Part shown: positions 1-8,183 of the stretch, in pieces
Numbering within the stretch: position 1 is the first letter of the stretch
Layout of the letters: each line of letters begins with the position of its first letter
DNA from: Paramuribaculum sp.
Lineage (GTDB): Bacteria; Bacteroidota; Bacteroidia; Bacteroidales; Muribaculaceae
Direction of reading: 5' to 3'
Assembly: GCA_029060545.1 (NCBI GenBank)
Contig: JAIDTT010000035.1
Span: 1-32,441, forward strand
Length of the DNA: 32,441 nt
Notes under the pieces: generated by a model
What the model saw: the letters and a program-made list of their open reading frames with translations, nothing else
Databases searched by the model: none
Told to the model about the DNA's origin: nothing
Position numbers and translations under genes: made by a program

Positions 1-96
1 TGTCCGGGGCGGCGGTAAATTTCGGGTGTGTTTTTGATGGTATGGGGCTGGAGGATAGAATGATGATGAGATTTTTTTTTACTCCGAGATTAGAGA

Positions 97-1197
97 TTAT
101 AGGAGGGAGAGGATGATGGGGTCGGAGATGAGCCAGTGATTTTCGGGGATGTGGAGCTGTGTGCCGCGGAGTGTTAATTGGCCTATGTCGAGGCTATGGC
201 GTGAGGCTGCTATGAGTTGTCGGGCTGCTTCGGTACCGAAGCGGTGTTCGTATTCTACCAAGTTCAGACCGGCTGAGCGACGGAGGCTCAACATTATGTA
301 TTCCTCTCGCTGTTCGTCTATGGTAAGGATCTCTTTCTGCTGATACTGCTGCCATCCGGACAGATAGCGGTGGAGTGATGATACGTTGGCGGTGCGGCGG
401 CTCGTTCCGTCATAGCTATGTGCCGATGCTCCGATACCGAGATAGGGTGTGAAGTCCCAGTAGCGGGAGTTGTGTCGCGACTGCCGATCGGGTAATGCAA
501 AGTTGGATATTTCATAATGGAGGTATCCGGCTTCGCGCAGTTCGTGGCAGAGTATGCGATACATTTCGTCGTTGGCTTCCTGCGTGGGTAGTTGGCAATC
601 ACCGCGTTGCACGCAGGTATATAATCGGGTGCCGGGTTCGAGCATAAGTGAGTATGCGGAGATGTGCGCAGGCCGGAGGGAGAGTACTCCCCGGATGGAT
701 TGGCGCCACGAATATATAGTCTGTCCAGGAATTCCGAACATCAAATCGACGGATGTATTGGGAAATGCTTCGATCAACCGGCGAGCGGCGGAGACGGCAT
801 CGGCGGCTGAATGACGCCGGCCTATAGCGGCGAGTTCGCTATCGTCGAGCGACTGGATGCCCATGCTGACGCGATTGACCGGGCTTCCGCTCAATAATTC
901 GATGAGGGGCGAGTTGACATCTTCGGGATTCACCTCGATGGTATATTCCTCAATTTCGGGCCCAGACGGAAGCAGGCGGAAAAGTCGGAGGAGCTGATCG
1001 GCCGGCAGGATAGAGGGTGTGCCACCGCCGATGTAGACGGTGTGAACCGGTTCGCTGAGTTCACATCGACGGGTGTTCCATTCGTCGGTCAGGACTTCGA
1101 TGTATCGGTCGATCATATCGCGATTCACACAAGAATAGAAATCGCAATAGCTGCATTTGGAATGACAGAAGGGGATATGTACGTATAGTCCGCTCAA
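97..1197 (-). CDS. hemW: HemW-like heme chaperone / radical SAM protein
   Basis: 366 aa, the usual length for HemW. The N-terminus carries the radical SAM cluster motif with C11, C15 and C18 (HIPFCHSKCSYCDFYS), followed by a YIGGGTPS motif near residue 55 that is shared by the HemN/HemW family. HemW proteins bind heme and are thought to deliver it to respiratory enzymes; they lack the coproporphyrinogen oxidase activity of true HemN. The start is fixed by a 4-base ATGA overlap with the upstream nuclease gene, which implies translational coupling. It is the last gene of the holB-nuclease-hemW unit. HemW rather than HemN is chosen from the short N-terminus and length; discrimination by sequence alone is good but not absolute. 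Confidence 0.9.
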   Translation of the reverse strand: MSGLYVHIPFCHSKCSYCDFYSCVNRDMIDRYIEVLTDEWNTRRCELSEPVHTVYIGGGTPSILPADQLLRLFRLLPSGPEIEEYTIEVNPEDVNSPLIELLSGSPVNRVSMGIQSLDDSELAAIGRRHSAADAVSAARRLIEAFPNTSVDLMFGIPGQTIYSWRQSIRGVLSLRPAHISAYSLMLEPGTRLYTCVQRGDCQLPTQEANDEMYRILCHELREAGYLHYEISNFALPDRQSRHNSRYWDFTPYLGIGASAHSYDGTSRRTANVSSLHRYLSGWQQYQQKEILTIDEQREEYIMLSLRRSAGLNLVEYEHRFGTEAARQLIAASRHSLDIGQLTLRGTQLHIPENHWLISDPIILSLL

Positions 1198-4157
1198 TAT
1201 TTTGATTCTTTACGTTCGCAGATATCCTTAAACTGGCAGAACTTGCACGCATCGCTTGAGGGTGCCTGCGTGAACGGCACGTCGGGATCGAATAATTCGA
1301 TGATCTTGCTCTCAAACATCGGCAGGAATTCCTCTATTACGTCGTGATAGTCGAGAATGGTCTGCTTGCCGATAACAAGCGGTTCGGCTTTCCTCTTCTG
1401 GGCTATCTTATTGACGCTATATATCATGGGTTGAATTGGGATATCGGTTCCCTTGGTCTGATTATAGAAGTGGCAATAGAGTATAAGTTGCAGAAATGCT
1501 TTTACTGAATGGTCGGCAAAGACGGCTTCCATCGACGGGGCTTTGAGGGCATCGCGCCCAGTCTTATAGTCGATAAACCGGATGGATTGCGGTGCGCTAC
1601 TGTCGTCGCTTACACGAGCCTTGTCGATTCGGTCGACTCGCTGAAGGAAGTTGACAGATATAGAGTCGGTGACTTTTAGCGACCCCGTAAACTCGACCTC
1701 CGAGCCGATATACTCAAATGGGCAGAGTGTCAAATCATGCCGCAACATACCGATGATGGAGTCCTTCATTATCTCGGCGAGAATAAGTGATTCGCCGGAG
1801 AGGGGAGTGAGGAGCCCGGAGTCGGGGAGGCGATGGTATGTGCGGTTGATATTTTCAGTGATCAGTCGATCGATGGTGTGACTCTTCTTATCGAGGAGGG
1901 GTGAAAGCATCGATCCGGTGACGGTATACGGCTGTCCGGGAGCGGGTGCGAAGCTGTCGTAGATCTGCTGCATTACGTCGTGGATGATAGTACCGTATGT
2001 GCTATAGTCCATATAGTCGGTAAGTTCATCGTCGTCGTAATACCGCTCGATTTTCGAGAGATAGAATTCGAGTGGACAATTGATATATGTCTTGATGCTG
2101 CTGGCCGACAATGCACGTCCGCTTTCGGGACGGCGGAATTCGTCGAGTTTGGCCATGACCTCAGGAGTTTTGGAGATGGTGATGGGCAGGCTATCAAAAA
2201 TCCGCGCGGTGAATGATGCCGTGGTATGGCGGATTCGGTCGCGACCGGCAATGTAAAGCAGTTGGGAGAGATAACGCGACATTTCATTATTACGGAGTCC
2301 GCCTACGTTGCGCGAGTCGTAGATAAGGGTGGCGGTGTGGGCACGCGATAGGAGCCGGTAGAAATAATAGGCGTAGATGCTCTCCTGAAAGTCGAGAGTG
2401 GCCATGCCGTAGTCGCGGCGCAGGGCATCTGAAATAAAGGAGCGGGTGTAGTGCTTTCGCGGGAATACACGCTCGTTAAGAGAGAGCATGATGACATTTT
2501 CAAAATCGAGAGCACGGGTCTCAAGCACGCCCATGATCTGAAGGCCGCACAAAGGTTCGCCGGAAAAGCGTACGCTGCCGGAAATCAATGTCCGCTCCAC
2601 CAGTTTGAAGAATGCCGGTGTGTCGATGCGGATATCGTAATGGCGGGCGGCATCAAAGAGTTCGTTGACAGCCTCGGCATACGATTTGATAAAATTGAGC
2701 TGGAAGGCACTAACCGCTTCCGATGCGTGCTCGCTAAGCAGCGAGCAGATATCGATCAGGAGGTTGCGAATAGCCGTATTATCGGCCGAAGGCTCTATCG
2801 GGCGGAAGATGGCCTTAAAGTCGGGAGCGTCGGTGGCCAGAAAAGAGTATGGGACGTTGAAAAGCCGTGACTTGCGGATTTCGGCAGTCACACTATCAGC
2901 CTGTGCAGGCGAGACAGCCCGGATGGCAGGCGAGGATAGGATAGCTATGACATCTTCATAAAAGTAGAGAGTATCGCCATTTTTCTGACGAGCGTGAAGC
3001 CTGAGCGCTACGATAAGACGGAAGAGTGCCGCCATAGGATTGTAGCGCATCGGGAAGCCCATGGTGACATTGACGGCCGGAAACTCTCCGGGCAGTGAGT
3101 GGAGCATGGGGATGAGCAGGCTTTCGTTGGGGAGAACGACGGCTGTATCTATAGCATCGGAAGGATCGGGGATAGTGCCTTGGGCGACCATCTCTTTCAG
3201 ACACTTTTCGGTGATCTTGACCTGTCCGATCTGCGAAGGGACGCCAATGATGTGTATATCTGGAAGATCGGTGATGGCTTCCTCTCCGAGATCGAAACGG
3301 GAGGGGAACATCTGCTGATTGCGCATCACGAATGTGGCTGCACGATTATGAGCATTGCGCATCATAGGCGAGTTACAATCCCAGTAGAAGTCGGCGAGCC
3401 CCATGCGCTGTAATTGCGAAAATATCTCTATCTCGGCCGTGGAGAGCACATTGAATCCGACGAATATATAGCGCTCAAATTCGGGATGAAATTCGAGGGG
3501 TGATTTGGGACTCAACATCCCGGCGGCCAGTCGCGAGAGATGCCCCGGCGACGCGAGTCCCTGAGCAGCAAGACTATCAGTGTAGGCATGGTAGAGGGGG
3601 GCGAGTATTTCCCATAGCCGGAAATACTTGGCCTTCGGGCTTGAATCGCCGTAGTCGATATGATTCCAGAAGCGGTCGTCGGAATCGAATCCGGTATTGT
3701 CGAAGCATTCGTCGCCCCAATAATGGCGAAGCAGTTCGCGCTGCTCGTCGCTGAGATAATTGGCTGATATCTCGCGCAGTCGCTTGACGTTGACAAAGAG
3801 CGCATCGGGATCGACAAGGTAGCGGTCGACGTCGTTGAAATCACTGATGAGCATATCGGCCCAGAATACAAAGCGGTCGAACTCAATATCGCTGTCGGTA
3901 ATCGTGCGGTATTCGCTGAAGAGTGTAAACAGCATATCGAAGCGGGTGGCTTCGGTGAGATCGGACAGTGATGATGTGAAGTCGGTGATATTGCTTATCT
4001 CCGGCATGAGGACAACGGAGCCGGAGAGCTCCTTTCTCAAATAATCCTCGAAAAATAGTCCGCTTCGCTTGTTGGGGAATATGAAGCAACATCTGTGAAG
4101 CCGATCTCTTTCATTGGCGGCATAAGCTTTTGCAACGAGTTGAAGGAAAGGCGTCAT
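1194..4157 (-). CDS. AddB-like PD-(D/E)XK exonuclease with Fe-S staple
   Basis: 987 aa. The N-terminus (FPNKRSGLFFEDYL, residues 28-41) matches the degenerate helicase fold of AddB/RexB-type proteins. The C-terminal third is a RecB-family nuclease: H726 (GTIIHDVM), D842 (RVDRID), D863-Y-K865 (FIDYKTGRD) and Q890 form the expected catalytic set. C694 (NCPLEFYL) plus C971, C974 and C980 form the four-cysteine iron-sulfur staple typical of AddB nucleases. In the family, AddB pairs with an AddA UvrD-type helicase to process double-strand breaks for RecA loading. No AddA-like gene is present in this window, so the partner would be encoded elsewhere. It overlaps holB by 4 bases upstream and hemW by 4 bases downstream. 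Confidence 0.88.
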   Translation of the reverse strand: MTPFLQLVAKAYAANERDRLHRCCFIFPNKRSGLFFEDYLRKELSGSVVLMPEISNITDFTSSLSDLTEATRFDMLFTLFSEYRTITDSDIEFDRFVFWADMLISDFNDVDRYLVDPDALFVNVKRLREISANYLSDEQRELLRHYWGDECFDNTGFDSDDRFWNHIDYGDSSPKAKYFRLWEILAPLYHAYTDSLAAQGLASPGHLSRLAAGMLSPKSPLEFHPEFERYIFVGFNVLSTAEIEIFSQLQRMGLADFYWDCNSPMMRNAHNRAATFVMRNQQMFPSRFDLGEEAITDLPDIHIIGVPSQIGQVKITEKCLKEMVAQGTIPDPSDAIDTAVVLPNESLLIPMLHSLPGEFPAVNVTMGFPMRYNPMAALFRLIVALRLHARQKNGDTLYFYEDVIAILSSPAIRAVSPAQADSVTAEIRKSRLFNVPYSFLATDAPDFKAIFRPIEPSADNTAIRNLLIDICSLLSEHASEAVSAFQLNFIKSYAEAVNELFDAARHYDIRIDTPAFFKLVERTLISGSVRFSGEPLCGLQIMGVLETRALDFENVIMLSLNERVFPRKHYTRSFISDALRRDYGMATLDFQESIYAYYFYRLLSRAHTATLIYDSRNVGGLRNNEMSRYLSQLLYIAGRDRIRHTTASFTARIFDSLPITISKTPEVMAKLDEFRRPESGRALSASSIKTYINCPLEFYLSKIERYYDDDELTDYMDYSTYGTIIHDVMQQIYDSFAPAPGQPYTVTGSMLSPLLDKKSHTIDRLITENINRTYHRLPDSGLLTPLSGESLILAEIMKDSIIGMLRHDLTLCPFEYIGSEVEFTGSLKVTDSISVNFLQRVDRIDKARVSDDSSAPQSIRFIDYKTGRDALKAPSMEAVFADHSVKAFLQLILYCHFYNQTKGTDIPIQPMIYSVNKIAQKRKAEPLVIGKQTILDYHDVIEEFLPMFESKIIELFDPDVPFTQAPSSDACKFCQFKDICERKESKY

Positions 4158-5287
4158 CGTGGCACAAGTAGAATGATTACTTTAATAGCTACGTCGAAGT
4201 TCACGATCTTGCCGTTGCCGTTGGCGAGAATGTCGGTTTTGGCTTTTTCAAAGGTTGCGATGAGCTTTTCGACATTCTTCTCTGTAATGAACCGGGCAAA
4301 GCGGGATGAGAAGGTGTTTTCCTCCGAATTCATATAGTTGAGTTCGGGATGACCGAGGCGGTATATAAAGTTCTCGCGCATCAGGCGGATGCAATTGTCG
4401 TAGAATTTGGCCTCTTTTTCGCGGCCGAGCTCCGTGATGGTCTCGCTCCACGCTTTTAGTTCCTTGACATTGCGCTGATAGGCCAAGCGCATTAGGGATA
4501 CAAACAGGTCGAAATTAAGCTTGGCGTCTTTGGGCTGCTGAAGGATTTCAAATGCTTTCGTCATAACACCGTCGGCATTATGGGCCACAGCCATAGCGTC
4601 GGCTCCGTTGAGCCCGTAGACTGACGACAGATAGTCGGCTATAGTAGCGTCGGGGAGCTTGCTTACCTTGATGCGCTGGGTGCGGGAATAGATTGTGGGG
4701 AGTATGGCGTCGGGCTTGTCGGATACCATTATGAAGTATGTGTTTTCAAATGGCTCTTCGATAAGCTTGAGCATCTTATTGGCAGCATCGAGGTTGAGCT
4801 TCTCCGGGAGGTAGAAGATGACGATCTTCTCTTCGGAAATATGGGATGTGAGCGACAAGGAGCGCATCAGGGCAGAGCTCTCGGTGACATAGATGATGGG
4901 ATTGGCATTTTTCTTTGAAAATGTCGATGCCCACTCATTGAAGTCCATAAAGGTGCGTCCGTCGAGAAATTCGATCCACCGATCGCGGTAATCATCTGAA
5001 ATCGGAGCGCTCTGAGCTCCATCCGATTTGACTACGGGGAATACAAAAAGCAGATCGAGATGATTCATCGACTGATGAAGCCGGCATGACTTACATTCGC
5101 CACACGAGTCGCCGTCGGGCGTGGGGTTCTGACAATGTATGTATTGGGCAAAAGCGCGTGCCAGAGATAGCTTGCCGACTCCGGCCGGACCTTCAAGAAG
5201 GAGGGCGTGGGGAATGCGGCGTTGCTGCTTCATCTCGCGCAGTCGGCGTTTGATATTTTCGTGACCCGGTATATCGCTGAATTTCAT
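4154..5287 (-). CDS. holB: DNA polymerase III delta' subunit
   Basis: 377 aa from the chosen start. It has an AAA+ fold with Walker A-like GPAGVGKLS (residues 33-41), a zinc module with C52, C62, C65 and C68, and a PEKL...ANKMLKLIEEP segment (161-179) typical of clamp-loader delta'. The sensor 1 SRC motif reads S201-R202-T203, so the cysteine is replaced. Delta' is part of the clamp loader that places the sliding clamp on DNA. The frame is open to an ATG at 5359, but that ATG lies inside the -33 box of the promoter at 5330-5360, so the ATG at 5287 (MKFSDIPGHENI) is preferred. It starts a three-gene unit with the AddB-like nuclease and hemW. Confidence 0.9.
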   Translation of the reverse strand: MKFSDIPGHENIKRRLREMKQQRRIPHALLLEGPAGVGKLSLARAFAQYIHCQNPTPDGDSCGECKSCRLHQSMNHLDLLFVFPVVKSDGAQSAPISDDYRDRWIEFLDGRTFMDFNEWASTFSKKNANPIIYVTESSALMRSLSLTSHISEEKIVIFYLPEKLNLDAANKMLKLIEEPFENTYFIMVSDKPDAILPTIYSRTQRIKVSKLPDATIADYLSSVYGLNGADAMAVAHNADGVMTKAFEILQQPKDAKLNFDLFVSLMRLAYQRNVKELKAWSETITELGREKEAKFYDNCIRLMRENFIYRLGHPELNYMNSEENTFSSRFARFITEKNVEKLIATFEKAKTDILANGNGKIVNFDVAIKVIILLVPR

Positions 5288-5329
5288 CGCGTTGTTGAGA
5301 TGTATTGAAATCGGTTGACTATTGAAATA

Positions 5330-5360
5330 CAAAGATAATGAATTCAGCCAATATTTCAAA
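5330..5360 (-). promoter_or_regulatory. holB operon promoter (Bacteroidota type)
   Basis: On the minus strand a TTTG box (5360-5357) is followed after exactly 19 bp by TATCTTTG (5337-5330), a full match to the Bacteroidota sigma-ABfr consensus TTTG-N19/21-TAnnTTTG. Predicted transcription start is near 5325, giving a leader of about 40 nt to the ATG at 5287. The -33 box lies 2 bp from that of the divergent dacB promoter. Confidence 0.75.
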
Positions 5361-5362
5361 TA

Positions 5363-5393
5363 TTGTAGATTAGCGCCAAAAAGGCTAAATTTG
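5363..5393 (+). promoter_or_regulatory. dacB promoter, probably leaderless
   Basis: TTG (5363-5365), 20 bp, then TAAATTTG (5386-5393) matches the Bacteroidota promoter. The dacB ATG begins at 5399, only 5 bases after the -7 box, where transcription itself would be expected to start. The mRNA would therefore have little or no 5' leader. Confidence 0.55.
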
Positions 5394-5398
5394 CAAAT

Positions 5399-6799
5399 AT
5401 GAAAAGCAAATCAAGCATTTATCGAATAATATGCCTGAGCCTGTTGATCTGCCGGCTTGCCCTTCCGTCGGATGCCATTGCCGTGCCTCAGATCATGAAA
5501 GAGCAGCCTGAAGAGGTGTATTGCGATTCGGTGGATGGCATAAAGGCGAAAGCAATAGGAATATATATAGAGGAGGTGGCTACCGGGAAGGTGGTGTATG
5601 ACGTAAATGGCGAAGTGCCGATGGTGCCGGCGTCGATCACCAAAGTCGTTACGGCGGCTTCTTATTTCAGCAAGGATGATATAAACCGACAATTTATAAC
5701 GAATGTCTACCTTGATGGTGTGGTGTCGGACTCGGTGCTAACCGGCAATATAATAATAGCCTGCGATGGGGATCCTACGCTTGAATCCAAACATTTCAAG
5801 GGGCAAGCGGGTATGCCTGATTCTGTGGCCACGGCGCTTAAACGCAGGGGAATCACACGGATTATGGGGCGCGTGATTGTAGAACGCCCGGATTGGATCG
5901 GGAGCACCCAGCCAAAGGGGTGGGAGAGTGCCGACTTCACTTGGGGCTATGGTGCCGGTTATCAGCCGGTGAATTTTGCCGACAACACTATGACCGTGAC
6001 TTTGAACCGCAACGAGATGCCGGAGTGTAATCCATGTTCGCCCGGCTCTACATTTAAGCGAGTTGCCGGTAAGGGAAGCCGAGTGGAACGGAAGAGAGAT
6101 TCGGCCGAGTACACATTTTCGCACTCGGGTAAGAAACCGAATGTGACTACGATAGCCAACGGCGATCCGGAAAGCTCACTCATATACGCTGTCATAAAGA
6201 GTATAGAGAGCGAGGGGATCGAACTGGAGGAGGATGATGCGGCTACCGAATCGTCAGGGCGGGAGCTACTGCTTACCCATAGATCGGCCCCAATGGGTGA
6301 GATACTTGAAAGTCTTTTACTTAGGTCTGACAATATGATGGCTGAGGCTATGCTGCGGCAGTTGGCTCCCGGCGAATCACGTGCTGATGCATTGGCTGAG
6401 CAAAAGAAGATGTGGTCAGCGCGGGATATCGATTACCGGGATATCGTGATAGAGGACGGCAGCGGCCTGTCGCGTACGAACAGAATCACACCATATTTTA
6501 TGGCTGATGTGCTGATATGGATGCTTGAGAACCGCGATGACTTCATGACGTTTTGCAACTATCTGCCATTATCGGGTAAGTCGGGCACATTGCGGTCATT
6601 TCTCAAGGATACTCCGCTCGAAGGCAGGCTGAGAGCAAAGACCGGCAGTATGAACGGAGTGCAATGCTATGCAGGATATGCTACTGATGCGTTAGGAGTG
6701 CCGACACACATAGTCGTAATAATGGTAAACGGATTTGAATGCGACCGAGCGGTATTAAAAAAGCATCTCGAAAGGGTGTTGATTGAAAAGATTGGCTAA
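5399..6799 (+). CDS. dacB: PBP4-type D-alanyl-D-alanine carboxypeptidase/endopeptidase
   Basis: 466 aa, family S13. The signal peptide covers about residues 1-28 (hydrophobic IICLSLLICRLAL). All three penicillin-binding motifs are present: S79-I-T-K82, S310-D-N312 and K414-T-G416. The typical DGSGLSRTNRITP segment lies at 353-365. The enzyme is expected to trim D-Ala from peptidoglycan stem peptides or cut cross-links in the periplasm. No other in-frame Met exists before M33, which would remove the signal peptide, so the start at 5399 is well supported even though it sits directly behind the -7 promoter box. It is divergent from holB and is followed after 32 bp by the acidic-linker protein gene. 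Confidence 0.93.
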   Translation: MKSKSSIYRIICLSLLICRLALPSDAIAVPQIMKEQPEEVYCDSVDGIKAKAIGIYIEEVATGKVVYDVNGEVPMVPASITKVVTAASYFSKDDINRQFITNVYLDGVVSDSVLTGNIIIACDGDPTLESKHFKGQAGMPDSVATALKRRGITRIMGRVIVERPDWIGSTQPKGWESADFTWGYGAGYQPVNFADNTMTVTLNRNEMPECNPCSPGSTFKRVAGKGSRVERKRDSAEYTFSHSGKKPNVTTIANGDPESSLIYAVIKSIESEGIELEEDDAATESSGRELLLTHRSAPMGEILESLLLRSDNMMAEAMLRQLAPGESRADALAEQKKMWSARDIDYRDIVIEDGSGLSRTNRITPYFMADVLIWMLENRDDFMTFCNYLPLSGKSGTLRSFLKDTPLEGRLRAKTGSMNGVQCYAGYATDALGVPTHIVVIMVNGFECDRAVLKKHLERVLIEKIG

Positions 6800-6804
6800 C
6801 TTTG
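6797..6804 (+). promoter_or_regulatory. -7 box upstream of the acidic-linker gene
   Basis: TAACTTTG fits TAnnTTTG and overlaps the dacB stop codon (TAA at 6797-6799). A transcript would start near 6810, about 20 nt before the ATG at 6832. No TTG is found at the expected -33 spacing, so this is a weak or secondary promoter. Confidence 0.4.
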
Positions 6805-6831
6805 CAATTGTCAAAATCAAAATAATCTTAT

Positions 6832-7449
6832 ATGTCAAGTAAGTCAGAACAGTTATTGCCATTGTGCTACGAAATAGAGGGTCTGCTTTGTCTGATCAAC
6901 CAACGCAATTCGGATGTACCGGAAGGTGTGTATCAGATGATTAAGGATAAAATTAAAGTGCTTGCCGAGGAGGTAGACGCGCTTACGCCTGTTGATGCTC
7001 AGGCTGAGGATGATACCACTCAGTCTGAGGATATTCCGGTGTCGGAGACTATGCCAGAAGTGGAACCGGAGTTGTCGGCAGCTGATGAAGAGGCGATAGC
7101 TGACAGCGCTCTGATGGAGGCGGAAGAGGATGCAGATCCGAGTGACGCGCCTGCGGTAGAGGAAGTTGATGTAGAGCAGCCCGCTGAGGAACGGCCGAAG
7201 AAACGCATGCTCGATCTTCCGGTGATCTCAAAATTTCAGATCAATTACTTCTCTGTAAATGACAGATACCGCTTCAGCCGTGAGTTATTTAACGGCGATA
7301 TGGCGGAGATGGAGGAGACCCTCGACGTGATCTCGCGCCTTTCGTCGGCCGAGGAAGTAGTGGACTATCTTGCCAATGATCTGTGCTGGGATCCGGAAAG
7401 TGATACGGTGAAAGATTTTGTGTCGATAGTATTGTCGAATAAGCAATAA
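6832..7449 (+). CDS. Acidic-linker protein of unknown function
   Basis: 205 aa, function not recognised. A predicted helical N-terminal part (about 1-52, two Cys at 12 and 20) is joined to a C-terminal part (about 125-205) by a long linker very rich in Glu, Asp, Ala and Pro (about 53-122). The C-terminal part contains KFQINYFSVNDRYRFSREL and ends in a helical DFVSIVLSNKQ tail. There is no signal peptide or membrane segment, so it is probably cytoplasmic. It lies 32 bp after dacB and 7 bp before rsmI, suggesting cotranscription with rsmI. The FSVNDRYRFSRELF segment looks like a conserved folded core. The acidic linker suggests an adaptor or binding role, which is inference only. Confidence 0.85.
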   Translation: MSSKSEQLLPLCYEIEGLLCLINQRNSDVPEGVYQMIKDKIKVLAEEVDALTPVDAQAEDDTTQSEDIPVSETMPEVEPELSAADEEAIADSALMEAEEDADPSDAPAVEEVDVEQPAEERPKKRMLDLPVISKFQINYFSVNDRYRFSRELFNGDMAEMEETLDVISRLSSAEEVVDYLANDLCWDPESDTVKDFVSIVLSNKQ

Positions 7450-7456
7450 GCTGAAG

Positions 7457-8170
7457 ATGGGTATTCTGTATGTAGTGCCCACGCCGGTGGGTAATCTGTC
7501 GGATATGACCCCTCGGGCAGTGGAGACGCTCAAGAACGTATCGCATATATTGGCGGAGGACACGCGCACTTCGCGTCAGCTCCTTGATCACTTCGGCATA
7601 ACTACGTCGATGTCGAGCCACCATAAATATAACGAACATGCTACTATAGAGCACGTAGCATCGCGTATAGAGGCGGGCGAGGATATTGCTCTGATCAGCG
7701 ATGCCGGCACTCCGGGTATTTCCGACCCCGGCTTTCTGCTATCAAGAGAATGCCGCAAGAGGGGGATAGAGGTGATAACCTTGCCGGGGCCAACTGCTTT
7801 TGTCCCGGCGCTGGTGGACTCAGGACTACCTATCGACCGGTTTACATTCGAGGGCTTTCTGCCCCAGAAGAAAGGGCGCGAGACGCGACTTGCTGAAATA
7901 GCCCAAAATGCCGTAACGACGGTAATATATGAGTCGCCGCTCCGTCTGGTTAAGACACTGACTTCTCTGGCTGAGCATTGCGGCGCGGACAGGCAGGCAA
8001 GTGTGTCGCGCGAGATATCAAAGTTGCACGAGACTACCTGTCGCGGAACGCTTGCTGAACTTATAGAGCATTTTACAGCCGAGGCTCCCCGAGGTGAGAT
8101 CGTAATAATCCTCGGACCAAAGGAAAAGAGAAGCACAGAGCATAAGAATAAATATCGCGAAACCGAATAA
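7457..8170 (+). CDS. rsmI: 16S rRNA (cytidine-1402-2'-O) methyltransferase
   Basis: 237 aa. The start MGILYVVPTPVGNLSDMT and motifs EDTRTSRQLL (34-43) and ISDAGTPGISDPG (80-92) are characteristic of the RsmI tetrapyrrole-methylase fold; the second is the SAM-binding loop. The enzyme 2'-O-methylates C1402 in the 16S decoding centre. Compared with E. coli RsmI it is shorter at the C-terminus and ends in a basic tail (KEKRSTEHKNKYRETE), as in many Bacteroidota homologues. It starts 7 bp after the acidic-linker gene and ends 13 bp before the lipoprotein gene, consistent with one transcript. Confidence 0.93.
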   Translation: MGILYVVPTPVGNLSDMTPRAVETLKNVSHILAEDTRTSRQLLDHFGITTSMSSHHKYNEHATIEHVASRIEAGEDIALISDAGTPGISDPGFLLSRECRKRGIEVITLPGPTAFVPALVDSGLPIDRFTFEGFLPQKKGRETRLAEIAQNAVTTVIYESPLRLVKTLTSLAEHCGADRQASVSREISKLHETTCRGTLAELIEHFTAEAPRGEIVIILGPKEKRSTEHKNKYRETE

Positions 8171-8183
8171 ATGAATTATTAAT

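Noticed and set aside
1-96. Possible gene fragment at the left edge
   Set aside because: Short open frames exist on both strands, but none has a start, a recognisable protein segment or a promoter; no clear terminator for hemW is seen either.
5288-5359. N-terminal extension of holB by 24 codons
   Set aside because: The upstream ATG lies inside a full-consensus promoter, and the extension does not resemble delta' proteins.
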